From Gracilaria domingensis (Eukaryota; Rhodophyta; Florideophyceae; Gracilariales; Gracilariaceae): 64,000 nucleotides of DNA. The stretch covers positions 62,001 through 126,000 of the forward strand of contig VCMS01000116.1 of the NCBI GenBank assembly GCA_022539475.1, in the 5' to 3' direction. Position 1 is the stretch's first letter, and each line of letters opens with the position of its first letter. The notes beneath the pieces are model-generated. The model was not told the DNA's origin. It saw only the letters and a list, made by a program, of their open reading frames with translations, and ran no database searches. Positions 31,527 to 40,976 of this stretch are shown here, piece after piece. Position numbers and translations under genes: made by a program.

Positions 31527-33685
31527 CCTTTGTTCTCGAAGTCAGCGACAGCTTCTTGCTTGATTCGACTGAATTTGACCTTCCCTCGCTCCCTGGGTGT
31601 GATAAATGTGTTGGGTCATGCAAATGATACAGACCTCGGAAAGGTCATTTATACTCTTCGGAGTCGATACCAATTCTTTACTGGTCTGCTTCAGACTGTA
31701 ATCACGGAAATTGATCACATATGGCAGGAATGCTACATGGTTGGGACGACTACATGCATTCAATGTATTTAGAAGACCAAACAAGGGAAATACTGAGCAA
31801 TAGTCACACCACGCAGTTGAACACATTTACACGAGAAGTCATGGACCGGCTCATTCAGTTGATATTGCGGGACAAGTTGGCAGTACCAGCAAGTACTTCC
31901 ATTGCAGTATACGGAAGGAGCATGAGGTCCATGCGACTGTGTTTAAAGAGCGACCCTATTAATCGAGCATACTAGTAAGAAGCACACGACTTCCTTGTGA
32001 GGGAGCTGTCTTACGAATCCCGTTCATTCCGAAGACCTTCAGTTTCGTGGGCCATGAAGGCTAACATTTTAAAAGCCACATAGTGTGACTACGAGAATGT
32101 GGTGGTTTGAATTCAAAAAATGTTCGTCCTTCGAGACAGCTTCTAGGGTTGACGGCACGCACGTCTTAGTTCCGGATACCCTACACAATACACTAGTTTG
32201 TCCTCAAACAAAACTGTGAAAGGGGATTTGGACCTCTGATCGTGCCCTATTATAGATGGCTAGTACATGTCCAGAAAACGTATGCAACATACGGGGCGGC
32301 AAAGGACCCTTCTCGCTAAACTTCGAGGAGAAAGCGTTCCACTGTCAGATGCATGGGGTCGCGCTCCATTTTGCTGAATGTCTTTACGAAGCTGACGTCA
32401 GCTACGATATGCAGAAGAACAGCTGTGATTATTAGGGGCGCTTGGAAGATATGAAGTTGGCCTAGGCTGGCCTAGCGCACAACATTGGGAGATATATATA
32501 TCCTCGTCAAGGCTGATAGGTTACGTGTCAGCCTTGACCAAGATTGTTTACTGCCCAACTAGTAGCAGCTCATATTCATACATGTTATGGAGGGCAGAGT
32601 ATCGCCACTAGTCGCAATTCAGTTAAAGAAATGGGCCACCTGGCAATGCCTGACCCATAACTTGATGAAGGGGCAAAGCCATCCTGTCTCAACGGCTCTC
32701 TTGGCTGGCTCAAGACCAATACGTTTCGACTGTGTCCCTCTGCAGAGGCTCCATGCGCTAAACTGACGCAATGCTGGTAAACAGTGTCGCATATCATCAA
32801 AACTGTTGCTTAGGCCTTAACGCAGAAGTTTCCGCCAAAGAACGACCAGAAGATGAACCTTATTCCCGAAATCTGTATGACGTTAGTTCTGATATTCAAG
32901 GGCAAGTTGCGAAGATATCCAATACTTGCATCTCGTTGTGGAGATATAGCAATGATTGCGACGGAAATATCGACCATGTCCTGGGAAGACAAGTGAAAGA
33001 ATGCTTCTTTCAAGAAAAACACTGGTGCTCAATTCCAAGTCGGAATTAGATATAGATGCTCACACACATACAGAGCAGATCCCCATAGCCGTAATATGAC
33101 GGTGACTTGCGTGGAGTTAGTGAACAAAACGGTGGAGGTGCGTCACCAAAGCTGCTCTGGTCCGGTTGAGGAGTAAGCAACTGCGTCAACGCAGCTCATC
33201 GTCCAGGCGTTGGACTAAGCTTTCTCTCTCTCTCCCATTTGTGGGTATCTTTAGTACCTTAGGTGCAGGACGTTTCTGTTGAAAGAAAGTTTCTCTCACT
33301 AGAGAGCCAACGGGCGAAGTCGGCCTTCCCGCGAGCGTCAACGAGCGATGTGGCGGCCCGAGACAGAGATGCTTTCGCGTACGGCGTTCCGGCCCCACGG
33401 CCGCGTCGCGTACACCGATCGTCGTAGTCAGAATATCTTTTGCATTAAAAGCTGCAGAGTAGAAACTTTCTACTAGAAAGGGATGTAGATCGATTGATTG
33501 TTCTCGAAGATACTTCACCAATAAATAGATTAATGGAAATTACTGACTTGCTCATCGGACAACAACCCGGAAGCGAATAAGAAAGGGTTGGGAATGTCCC
33601 CAGCTGAACGAGTGAGATCCAAAGGCATTTTTCTGATTCTCCACATCTTCCCAGCGTGGTTTCTCTTCTCGAACGCTTCGAAGAT
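31527..33685. other. Long intergenic region, no supported gene
   Basis: 2.1 kb. Two overlapping plus-strand frames at 31530-31772 and 31721-31975 (for example MAGMLHGWDDYMHSM, TREVMDRLIQLILRDKL) look mildly protein-like and may be a relic, but match nothing I know. 32480-32540 contains short inverted repeats. A CT-rich run (33220-33236) and a GC-rich patch (33340-33420) precede the next gene. Confidence 0.45.
32506..32538. repeat. 11-bp stem hairpin
   Basis: GTCAAGGCTGA (32506-32516) pairs exactly with TCAGCCTTGAC (32528-32538) across an 11-nt loop, just after an ATATATATAT run (32491-32501). Possibly a MITE remnant. Confidence 0.5.
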
Positions 33686-34600
33686 ATGGTTTGTTACACG
33701 AAATTTGCCTTTCTCACTTTTCCGATAAAGACACACATCACTGGCGAAAGAAGCCATGCACCAATGCAGCATGGGCTGCAATCAAGTCTTTGTGAGGAAC
33801 AACGGACCCTTCACCGGAAGACTATAGCTGCTGTTGGTAGTTCGGGACCATCGCGGAGAGACAATATTGAATCGCGTCCTCTCAAAGCCAGATATCCGCA
33901 GGGTCGACACCAGCCGTTTAAGCTAGCACCTCTCCATTTCGTAAACCTTACAAATGGAGTCGAAGCCTTACCACAGCTTCGGAACATGACTGAGGACGAA
34001 AAAGTTCGATTTACGAGGATCCAAAGCTCACTCTGCGAAAGCGGAGCGTATAACAAGATTTTGGCACAGGTAGACAATGAACTACTTTTTGCGTTGGCCT
34101 GTGGAAGAGACTGTTATGTATATGATTTCGGCAGCAGAGATAAGAAGAGTGGTGTTCCCAGAGCACTTTTTCTGGGGATACAATTCATCAAATGGAGCCT
34201 CGCATATCTCTGGTTCGGAACAGAAGCTCCAACACTTGTTCCAAGCAGAGTGCTGGTGCGCGGAAAGAATTTGGTTCCATACTGGCGCAATGAGGTGATG
34301 CCGTACAAAATTGAAAAGGATACGAAACAGAAGTTGAGGTATTTCACTGCATACGCACGAGAACTTGCCGTGACGAGCATAAATTTGAACGCAGTATATG
34401 GGAAAGTGAGTGAAATAGACGGATGCAAAGAACTACACATCAAAATAGTTCGAGAGTGGCTCGAAGCGCAAGATAAAACTGAAGAAATGAATCCACATAT
34501 TGCATCTTGGATGACAAGCTGCGGTTTTGCTCTTTACGACCCCAATTCAACGTTCGAACAGCTAACGGAAACTCAGACATGGATCGCCTCTCTCAAGTGA
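33686..34600 (+). CDS. Conserved-looking protein of unknown function, possibly organelle-targeted
   Basis: 304 residues from the first ATG (MVCYTKFAFLTFPIKTH); the frame opens earlier at a GTG (33656), and ATGs at 33764 or later are alternatives. The first ~95 residues are basic, Ser-rich and acid-poor, with Phe near the start, as in red-algal plastid transit peptides. The rest is a compact domain: MTEDEKVRFTRIQSSLCESGAYNKI, LLFALACGRDCYVYDFGSR, ALFLGIQFIKWSLAYLWFGTEAP, LRYFTAYARELAV and a helical end (CKELHIKIVREWLEAQ). The segment after GIQFIKWSL is amphipathic or weakly hydrophobic. I do not recognise the family. Intronless; the coding look is good. Confidence 0.65.
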   Translation: MVCYTKFAFLTFPIKTHITGERSHAPMQHGLQSSLCEEQRTLHRKTIAAVGSSGPSRRDNIESRPLKARYPQGRHQPFKLAPLHFVNLTNGVEALPQLRNMTEDEKVRFTRIQSSLCESGAYNKILAQVDNELLFALACGRDCYVYDFGSRDKKSGVPRALFLGIQFIKWSLAYLWFGTEAPTLVPSRVLVRGKNLVPYWRNEVMPYKIEKDTKQKLRYFTAYARELAVTSINLNAVYGKVSEIDGCKELHIKIVREWLEAQDKTEEMNPHIASWMTSCGFALYDPNSTFEQLTETQTWIASLK

Positions 34601-34777
34601 AGAGAGGTAAGATACTAAAGACAACAAGGAAGACCCAATACCACTACTCTTTGAGCATTGACCAGAGTGCGATAGCCTGTATCATGCGGCCTTCTAGGCA
34701 CAAGTTGTAAACTACTACAACTCCGATTAGCAAATCGTAACAACCGCATACGAGCCATAATCCGAGAGGTTGTTGCT

Positions 34778-35242
34778 TTATGCCTTTTTCTTAGATACAC
34801 CCACAGTACGTCCACGGCGACCAGTGGTCTTTGTATGCTGACCACGAACGCGAAGACCGAAATAGTGTCGCATACCGCGATGAGAACGGATCTTTCTCAA
34901 CCGATCGAGATCTTCTCTCATCTTGAAATCCAGCTGATTAGCGATGAGTTGTGTAGTCTTCCCGTCCTTAAAATCGCGTTGCCTGTTAAGGAAATAGTCC
35001 GGGATCTTGAACTGGCGCGGACTTTGAATGATAGTAACGATGCGATCAATCTCTTCGTTGGTGAGGGAGCCAGCGCGCTTTGTGAGATCTATATCAGCTT
35101 TCTTGAGAACGAGATTCGAAAAGCGGCGACCAACACCTTTGATCGAGGTGAGCGCGTACATAACCTTCTGGCGACCGTCGATGTTAGTATTCAACACACG
35201 AAGAATGTGCTGAAAATCCTCGCCTTCCATGACAACAGCCAT
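34778..35242 (-). CDS. RPS18: 40S ribosomal protein S18 (uS13)
   Basis: 154 residues from the ATG at 35242. It matches eukaryotic uS13 end to end: [94 protein letters not shown]. Length (usual 152-153) is normal. uS13 sits in the head of the small subunit and contacts the P-site tRNA region and the bridge to the large subunit. The RSHRGMRH-x-GLRVRGQ-TKTTGR stretch is the nearly invariant rRNA-binding part. Intronless, unlike most plant and animal copies. The gene converges with the unknown gene ending at 34600. Confidence 0.98.
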   Translation of the reverse strand: MAVVMEGEDFQHILRVLNTNIDGRQKVMYALTSIKGVGRRFSNLVLKKADIDLTKRAGSLTNEEIDRIVTIIQSPRQFKIPDYFLNRQRDFKDGKTTQLIANQLDFKMREDLDRLRKIRSHRGMRHYFGLRVRGQHTKTTGRRGRTVGVSKKKA

Positions 35243-35782
35243 CTTTCCGCAATGCCTAGCAGCCTTTGGATTCGCTTAACTGAGTTTAGATAGAGAGCTG
35301 CAGAGGGTGGTTTTGCCTCTTGAAAGAGTCGGATGTACTCAGCGACTTTTCTGCCAACCCAGTATCGATGTACTAGAGATGGTAACCGATAGGGAAAGTC
35401 GCCGGCGGGACAAATTCCTAGAAATGAACACGTCATCCACGTTGATGTACATTGTACAATTTGCAGAAAATTAAACACGAAAACCAAGTAAAGGTTGAAA
35501 TTTTCAACTTGACCATCCTGGATGGCGCAGCTCTACTAATGGGAAGCATCATGTTACATGATGTAGATGTAGACATTTTGACCAATCTATGTAACATACC
35601 AGGGGTAATATGTTGGTTCAGCTTCGTAAAGCCGGAGCCTGAAAGTTTGAAACTCTCTCCATCGCCGTCGAAGGCAACGCTGCTACGTCGTTGTGGAGTG
35701 CATTGGTGTACCGGCAACTTATGAATAGCTTGTGTATTGCTGTGGTGTCAAGGGCGTGAATCATAACGCTGAGAAAGACAGG
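35243..35782. other. Intergenic between divergent uS13 and REXO4-like genes
   Basis: Shared promoter region. Overlapping frames on both strands at 35433-35724 start with TTG and have no known match. No clear TATA box seen. Confidence 0.5.
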
Positions 35783-36697
35783 ATGCAAGATTTTGTTCGG
35801 GAGGCAGTTTTTGCATCCCTTCGGAACGATGAAAAGATCGATAGAACTTTAGCAGGGGGTAGTAATCCGGGTGCCAAGGCCTCCGAAGTAGTCATTTCCT
35901 CAACGACCGCGAAAGAGACAGCGACAAAGAAGCGAAAAAGGGTAAGCTCAAACTGGAAGCAGCTTCAGAAAACCCTGCCAAAGACTGCGTTGCGAAACAC
36001 AAAGAGGACGAGGACTGCAAAAGAAGTCGAGGGCAAGACTAATGATATGTTGCAAGATGCTTCGCAGGTCAGCTCATTTATGAAACGGCCTGTCATCAAG
36101 ACCGACAGAGTGACTGATGTTGTTGCTTTGGATTGTGAAATGGTTGGTGTTGGAGCTGGCGGGAAACAGAGTGCTCTAGCCCGTGTCTCAATCGTGAATT
36201 ACTCTGGAGATGTCTTGTATGACAAATTTGTCAAGGTGAAGGAACGGGTTACTGATTATAGGACAAAGTGGTCCGGGGTGAAGCCGGAAGATGTTGCTTT
36301 GGATTCTACGACGGCAGTGGAACCGTACGAGGCACAGAAAGCAGTTGGAGACATAATAAGAGGTAGAACTATAGTGGGTCACGCATTGAAGAATGACTTA
36401 AAAGTTATGAGAATATCTCATCCGTGGCAGGATGTGCGAGATACATCCATCTTCTTCAAGAAGCTTTGGAGGACGCAGGGGCGCCGCACAGCAGTCGGTC
36501 CTAAGTTGAGTGTTATCGTTGCCGAGGTGCTCGGTGTGGATACTTTCCAAAAGAATGAACATGATTCATGCGAAGATGCGCGTGCCGCACTCGCGCTGTA
36601 CAAACGATATCGAAAGGCCTGGGAGTCAAGTTTGAAGAAGGGAAAGGGTAGAGCGCCTATTGCAGGGCAGCCGTCGACCAACAGGGGCGGCCAGTAA
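35783..36697 (+). CDS. REXO4: REXO4/Rex4-type 3'-5' exonuclease (DEDDh)
   Basis: 304 residues from the ATG at 35783 (MQDFVREAV); the frame opens 17 codons earlier at a GTG. A basic N-terminus (KKRKRVSSNWKQLQK) precedes the exonuclease domain with all DEDDh elements: VALDCEMVGVG (Exo I, Asp117/Glu119), GHALKNDLKVM with HPWQDVRDTS (Exo II), and NEHDSCEDARAALALYK (Exo III, with the His and last Asp). The SALARVSIVN and YDKFVK strands and PKLSVIVAEVLG are typical of the REXO4/ISG20 group. Yeast Rex4 affects ITS1 processing of pre-rRNA, so a nucleolar role fits. Divergent from uS13. Intronless. Confidence 0.93.
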   Translation: MQDFVREAVFASLRNDEKIDRTLAGGSNPGAKASEVVISSTTAKETATKKRKRVSSNWKQLQKTLPKTALRNTKRTRTAKEVEGKTNDMLQDASQVSSFMKRPVIKTDRVTDVVALDCEMVGVGAGGKQSALARVSIVNYSGDVLYDKFVKVKERVTDYRTKWSGVKPEDVALDSTTAVEPYEAQKAVGDIIRGRTIVGHALKNDLKVMRISHPWQDVRDTSIFFKKLWRTQGRRTAVGPKLSVIVAEVLGVDTFQKNEHDSCEDARAALALYKRYRKAWESSLKKGKGRAPIAGQPSTNRGGQ

Positions 36698-37044
36698 GAA
36701 AGCCATCGTAATGGGATGAATGTGTGAGAAAGGTCTTCGGCCAGTTATTGGAAGAGTTTTCTGACGCTGTTGATCTCGTTCTGTTCATGCTCTACGGAAC
36801 TAAACGGACTCGCTGCGGGATGGATGGGGCGATAGTTTTTCTTGCCAAGAGCCAATATGAGCAAGTAGCGGTGTAGGCTTTTTTAATTTCATTCAGGTTT
36901 CTTGCTAGTGGGCTCTCGACCAGTGACGCAGCCGAATACCAAACGAGGCAAGGACGGGAAAAGTCATTTTGCAACCTTGCTCATGTTGAATTGCCGTTCG
37001 CATTGGAAACGATACTGCCGAGGGAAGCGGATGACATCGAGTTG
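36698..37044. other. Short intergenic region
   Basis: No gene seen. The frame of the downstream protein is open to a TTG at 36991, but the ATG at 37045 is preferred. Confidence 0.6.
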
Positions 37045-37695
37045 ATGGGTGTCGCCTTCGGGACAAAGATGGCACAGCTTCCAAGGCTTTTGCATCCGAA
37101 TATGTCAAGGGTGATTCCCTTGGTAAAGTTACGCACCACGTCGACGCCGACCTTCAACCTTCGTCGCTATGCATCCGAAAGTATCATACGGAAAGTCAGA
37201 GACAGAGAGCTTCCAGTTCTCCGTCGCCAAGGGAAGCGAAACTCACCCTCACTGAAGATTGTGTTCTCAGACGAGACGATGCAAAGAGAGCGTTCGGTTA
37301 CTGCGCTGGCTTTGATTCTCAAGCGCCCTCTCTATCACACTAAACGCGTATCCAAGCTTCTCGAATCCCACATTTCCGTACGAAAGCAACTGCTGAAGAA
37401 CCGGAAGAGAAGAATGATACTTACCAAATCACCGGTTACCGGACGAGGAATGTATTTGCCGAAAGACGAACAGCAATTTTTGACGCAGCCACGTCGATCT
37501 CTTTTGAACTTGGTAAGAAGCAAAGTGAGCATTTCTCTTGTGGATGAACGCCACTTGCTGGAAATTAGTGTGAACACAGACTTCTTTCATAAGTTTGGTT
37601 TCACCGGGAGAATGTTTGTGGATCGTTTGCCTTTTGATATACCATCAGACTCGTTCTCACAACCAGCGCTCAAGGCACTTATTAAAAACGTCTGA
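37045..37695 (+). CDS. Unknown basic protein, probably mitochondrial
   Basis: 216 residues from the ATG at 37045. The N-terminal ~45 residues (MGVAFGTKMAQLPRLLHPNMSRVIPLVKLRTTSTPTFNLRRYASES) lack acidic residues and end in an RRYAS-type presequence cleavage context, so mitochondrial import is likely. The mature part is strongly basic (LLKNRKRRMILTKSP) with a conserved-looking end (LLEISVNTDFFHKFGFTGRMFVDRLPFD). It could be a mitochondrial ribosomal or RNA-binding protein, but I recognise no family. It lies 350 bp after REXO4 on the same strand. Intronless. Confidence 0.55.
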   Translation: MGVAFGTKMAQLPRLLHPNMSRVIPLVKLRTTSTPTFNLRRYASESIIRKVRDRELPVLRRQGKRNSPSLKIVFSDETMQRERSVTALALILKRPLYHTKRVSKLLESHISVRKQLLKNRKRRMILTKSPVTGRGMYLPKDEQQFLTQPRRSLLNLVRSKVSISLVDERHLLEISVNTDFFHKFGFTGRMFVDRLPFDIPSDSFSQPALKALIKNV

Positions 37696-38830
37696 AGAGG
37701 GAAATATGGACGGCGATATAGGCCAGTATTGCCCTTCCACATCGGCATGCAACTTGACGTATTGTAAGTGCTTGGTTTTCGTCAGACTCTCTCTCTTTTA
37801 TGCTCATCCGCCCCCAATTACGAGGCAGAAGTAAGGCTATCTCTTAGGCTAAAGGTAGAAAGCTATCCTTCTCTCCCGAAGAAAGCCAAAAACTGAGATG
37901 ACCTATTGGGCATCGCTAGCTGTACGAATCTTTACTTACGGGGAGGTTGCGGAGAAGATCAACGAGAAGAATCAATGGCTATACGGGGTTCGGGACGAGC
38001 TTGAATGCACACTTTTTTTTTCACTCAATACTCCGGCCTGGAAGCTAAGGCTATCTAAGCGACAAATGCTTTCCTGGGTGCATGGTTCCCCCTAGCTAGT
38101 ACTACATATCAATACCGCTTAACAAGTTGCAAGTTCCCAAGTTTTAAATGCTACACACAGAAACAGAGCATGCTGCTCTTCAGATGATGAAAGTCCGTAC
38201 TTTCTTCTTTCTTTTTTATGAGCGACGGTACGTCAATTACGCGTGGGGTTTGTCACAGACCTCCAGTCACCCTAAAACTTCCCTATACGTAGGTACCATC
38301 TACAATCTTGCAGCTGTAGTACAGCAAAAGAAGTTAGTACGCTCACTGTAACAGTGAGCGTACTACCAAGGGTAACTTCTTTTGCTGTACAAGAAAATCA
38401 TGAAGTCCGTACATTTTAACGACAACCAAGGCGTAAAAGGATACTCTTTAGTGTGTGTATCATGTGTAAACCATGTCTTTCTGGAACACTTGGCTTTTTC
38501 TTTATCCGAGTTCATGAAGTACCGTCGTACTGTCCGTAGGTTTCAGCCAAAGGATCGGAATTAGCATCGCGACGAGTACGCATTGCATACTCGTCACAAT
38601 GTTGCTTGAATTGGGCTTTTTCTTCTTTATTTTGGACGGTGGTTTCTTATTGCAAACCTGCAGTAAAGCTTTCAGAGAAAACTTTCTTCAGGAAGGCCAA
38701 AAAGTTCTGTGTTATGCTTGATCAGCCGTTGGACGGATGATTTAGCTTCGCGCAGCTGACCCCTGAATAGGTCCCATCGAGAAATGCTTGACAAGCGAAC
38801 GTCTCAAAACGATATGTTTGTAACTGGGCT
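37696..38830. other. Intergenic, no gene; holds a long hairpin
   Basis: 1.1 kb between convergent genes. Short AT-rich frames only (for example 38148-38351). The notable structure is the hairpin at 38319-38390. Confidence 0.6.
38319..38390. repeat. Long near-perfect hairpin (72 nt)
   Basis: The outer 18-nt arm GTACAGCAAAAGAAGTTA (38319-38336) pairs exactly with 38373-38390. The inner 15-nt arm TAGTACGCTCACTGT (38335-38349) pairs exactly with 38351-38365 around one base. The only unpaired part is a 7-nt bulge, CCAAGGG (38366-38372). As RNA it would be a pre-miRNA-sized stem; as DNA it looks like a short MITE or cruciform. Confidence 0.75.
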
Positions 38831-40270
38831 TCATTTGGGCATTGTCACTTGAAGATATTCGATAACACGTTCAGCGGACTTTAGACCAGATAGCATTGCA
38901 TCAGGCAACCCTACTCCATCCCGGTAGTTTCCGCCTAGGACGAGACCAGGAGCACGTCTTTCTATTTTGGCCATTGCGTTAAGGGCAGAGTCATATCCTG
39001 GATAATACTGAGGTATACCTTTTGGCCAGTTCTTTACTTCCGAGTGAAACGGTCTTCCTGTCACTCCAAGGACTTGCTGCACCTCTTTCGTTGCCGTTTC
39101 TATTATCTCGCTGGAAGGACGTGTGACAATATCAGGGGTTCTGCTGCCTCCAAGATATACCGTTAGGTATACTTTGTCCGGTTCTTCTGCACGGGACGGG
39201 TAGTTAGATGACGTGAAGTTGATGCCTAACACCTTCTTTTTCTCGTTGGAAGGCAGGAGCACTCCGAATCCATCTAATCGAGAGCTTACTTGACTCCGGT
39301 CGAATCCAAGTACGGTGACAGACACCGGGGCGTAATTGATGCGATTTGCAAGATTCTTAAAGCCCTTTCGAACAGCGTCGATGTTAGAATCAATGGTGCA
39401 TAACCCGTGCACCGGGATTGTGGAAATAACAGCATCATACTTTCCGCGTCCGTTAATATACCAAGCTCCATGCGAGTCCTGGCCTATGTTGCGAACTCTA
39501 ACATTTCTGTAAAGCTTCCCTCGTCTATTCAGCTTTTGAATGTTCTCGACCAATTTTGACGTGAGAACTTGCATACCACTATCGTAACTGAAGCTCTCAA
39601 GCAATTGTTTACCAGAGTAGGCTTCAAAACGTGGGTCCACCTGCGTCTTCATGCCACCACGCAGGAAACCTCCAACAACGGAGCCCTTGTTTCTTTCTAC
39701 CTCCCATACCTTGTTCAATGCATGCTTCATGGACAGGTCAGTTGGCTGAGTAGAGTAGATTCCAGCTAGAGCTGGGTCGACGACGTAATCGACAAATTCC
39801 TTTCCAAATCGCCTGTGAAAGAAATCGTTTACACTTTCGCGGTGTGCATTACTCTCTGTGGTTCTTGGGATAAAAGGTTCAAGCATAATTCTCAACTTTG
39901 CTTGCCAAGAGAGCATTCTTGTTGTACAGAACTGAATTGGGGACCTCGGCATGGGAATCATCTGTCCATTTTTGAAGATGAAGAAGTTCTTCGCAGCGGC
40001 ATCACGCTTCAGCACGCGTGGGGAGAGTTGTAACTTTTCGTAAATTAGATCTGCTACTTGCTGGTGTTTTGCATTCATGGAATTGGGGCCCATTTCATAG
40101 ATAAAGCCACCCCCCTTAACAGAGAGCACAGCGCCGCCAAATCTTTCCGATTGCTCGTAGAGATCAACTTGTACCGGAGTGCTATTACTTGCGAGACGAT
40201 ACGCTGCAGACAAGCCTGCTGGGCCTCCGCCAAGTACAGCTACACGGCGGGGCTTCCGTTTGTCTTTCAT
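38831..40270 (-). CDS. PPOX: Protoporphyrinogen IX oxidase
   Basis: 479 residues. N-terminal FAD-binding Rossmann motif VAVLGGGPAGLSAAYRLA (about 10-27) then LYEQSERFGGAV; a substrate-side region FVDYVVDPALAGIYSTQPTDLSMKHAL; ISTIPVHGL; and the C-terminal flavin motif LVLGGNYRDGVGLPDAMLSG. This is the HemY/PPOX type, oxidising protoporphyrinogen IX to protoporphyrin IX with oxygen in haem and chlorophyll synthesis. The start is fixed: an in-frame TAG lies three codons before the ATG. It therefore begins almost directly with the FAD motif and has no visible plastid or mitochondrial presequence, unlike plant plastid forms, unless an upstream exon exists. Divergent from NOM1 across 0.7 kb. Confidence 0.95.
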   Translation of the reverse strand: MKDKRKPRRVAVLGGGPAGLSAAYRLASNSTPVQVDLYEQSERFGGAVLSVKGGGFIYEMGPNSMNAKHQQVADLIYEKLQLSPRVLKRDAAAKNFFIFKNGQMIPMPRSPIQFCTTRMLSWQAKLRIMLEPFIPRTTESNAHRESVNDFFHRRFGKEFVDYVVDPALAGIYSTQPTDLSMKHALNKVWEVERNKGSVVGGFLRGGMKTQVDPRFEAYSGKQLLESFSYDSGMQVLTSKLVENIQKLNRRGKLYRNVRVRNIGQDSHGAWYINGRGKYDAVISTIPVHGLCTIDSNIDAVRKGFKNLANRINYAPVSVTVLGFDRSQVSSRLDGFGVLLPSNEKKKVLGINFTSSNYPSRAEEPDKVYLTVYLGGSRTPDIVTRPSSEIIETATKEVQQVLGVTGRPFHSEVKNWPKGIPQYYPGYDSALNAMAKIERRAPGLVLGGNYRDGVGLPDAMLSGLKSAERVIEYLQVTMPK

Positions 40271-40976
40271 GTTGAACCACTAGCCCTCCTACGTTACAGG
40301 CCAGAACTCTCAGCGTTCGCAAACGGCTTTGTGTTTCCGTGAGCAGAAGTGATCAATTCTTTGGGGTTCGTCACGGAATCGCGGAGTTGACTTCTGGATC
40401 AGAGAGATGGGGCGAGATTGTTTTCCGTCAGATCAGGTGCGGATATCGAACAAGTGTCAGGATTGCCGAAGAGCGGGAATCGAAATCGGCCCATTTTCAG
40501 AGGCGCAATGGCGTCATAAATTTTGATTAAATTTAACCACTGCGCGCCTTGCAAGAGCCAAGTGCACGTAAGGGGACGCGAAGAGATGCACGATGATCGT
40601 GGCTGGAGCAGCACATGGGCTACGCTGGTATTAAGCGCCACTACGTTCGCCGTGGTGTTCTCATTGGTCATCAACGTCAACATTCTCTAAACAGGGCCGA
40701 GTATTATTGGCAATGTGTCAGCTCATGACGCTTGTCAGAGTCGATTCACATCTCCAAATAGTCGTGTTAGGCTCCTTATTAACGCCGCCGTTTTCCAGGT
40801 GAACGCTGTTCCACAGCTCGCACAACCATCACATCGTTTTTGTCCGCGGACAACTTTCGGTCGGTCACGGTTTGACACATCAGCCGCCAGCCGCCAGCCG
40901 TCATCCTGTCAGACAGCAGCGCCAACGAGGAGGGGTAGCAAGATCTACTCGTTCTTGTCCCCAGCCCATCATCACA
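40271..40976. other. Shared promoter region of divergent PPOX and NOM1 genes
   Basis: No gene seen. The NOM1 frame is open to a non-preferred ATG at 40872. Minus-strand frame 40399-40683 has no known match. Confidence 0.6.

Noticed and set aside
32610-32700. Possible duplicate of exon 2 of the small spliced gene
   Set aside because: Only about 18 of 25 bases match near a GATGA-GGGGC stretch and the frame does not carry over; likely chance.
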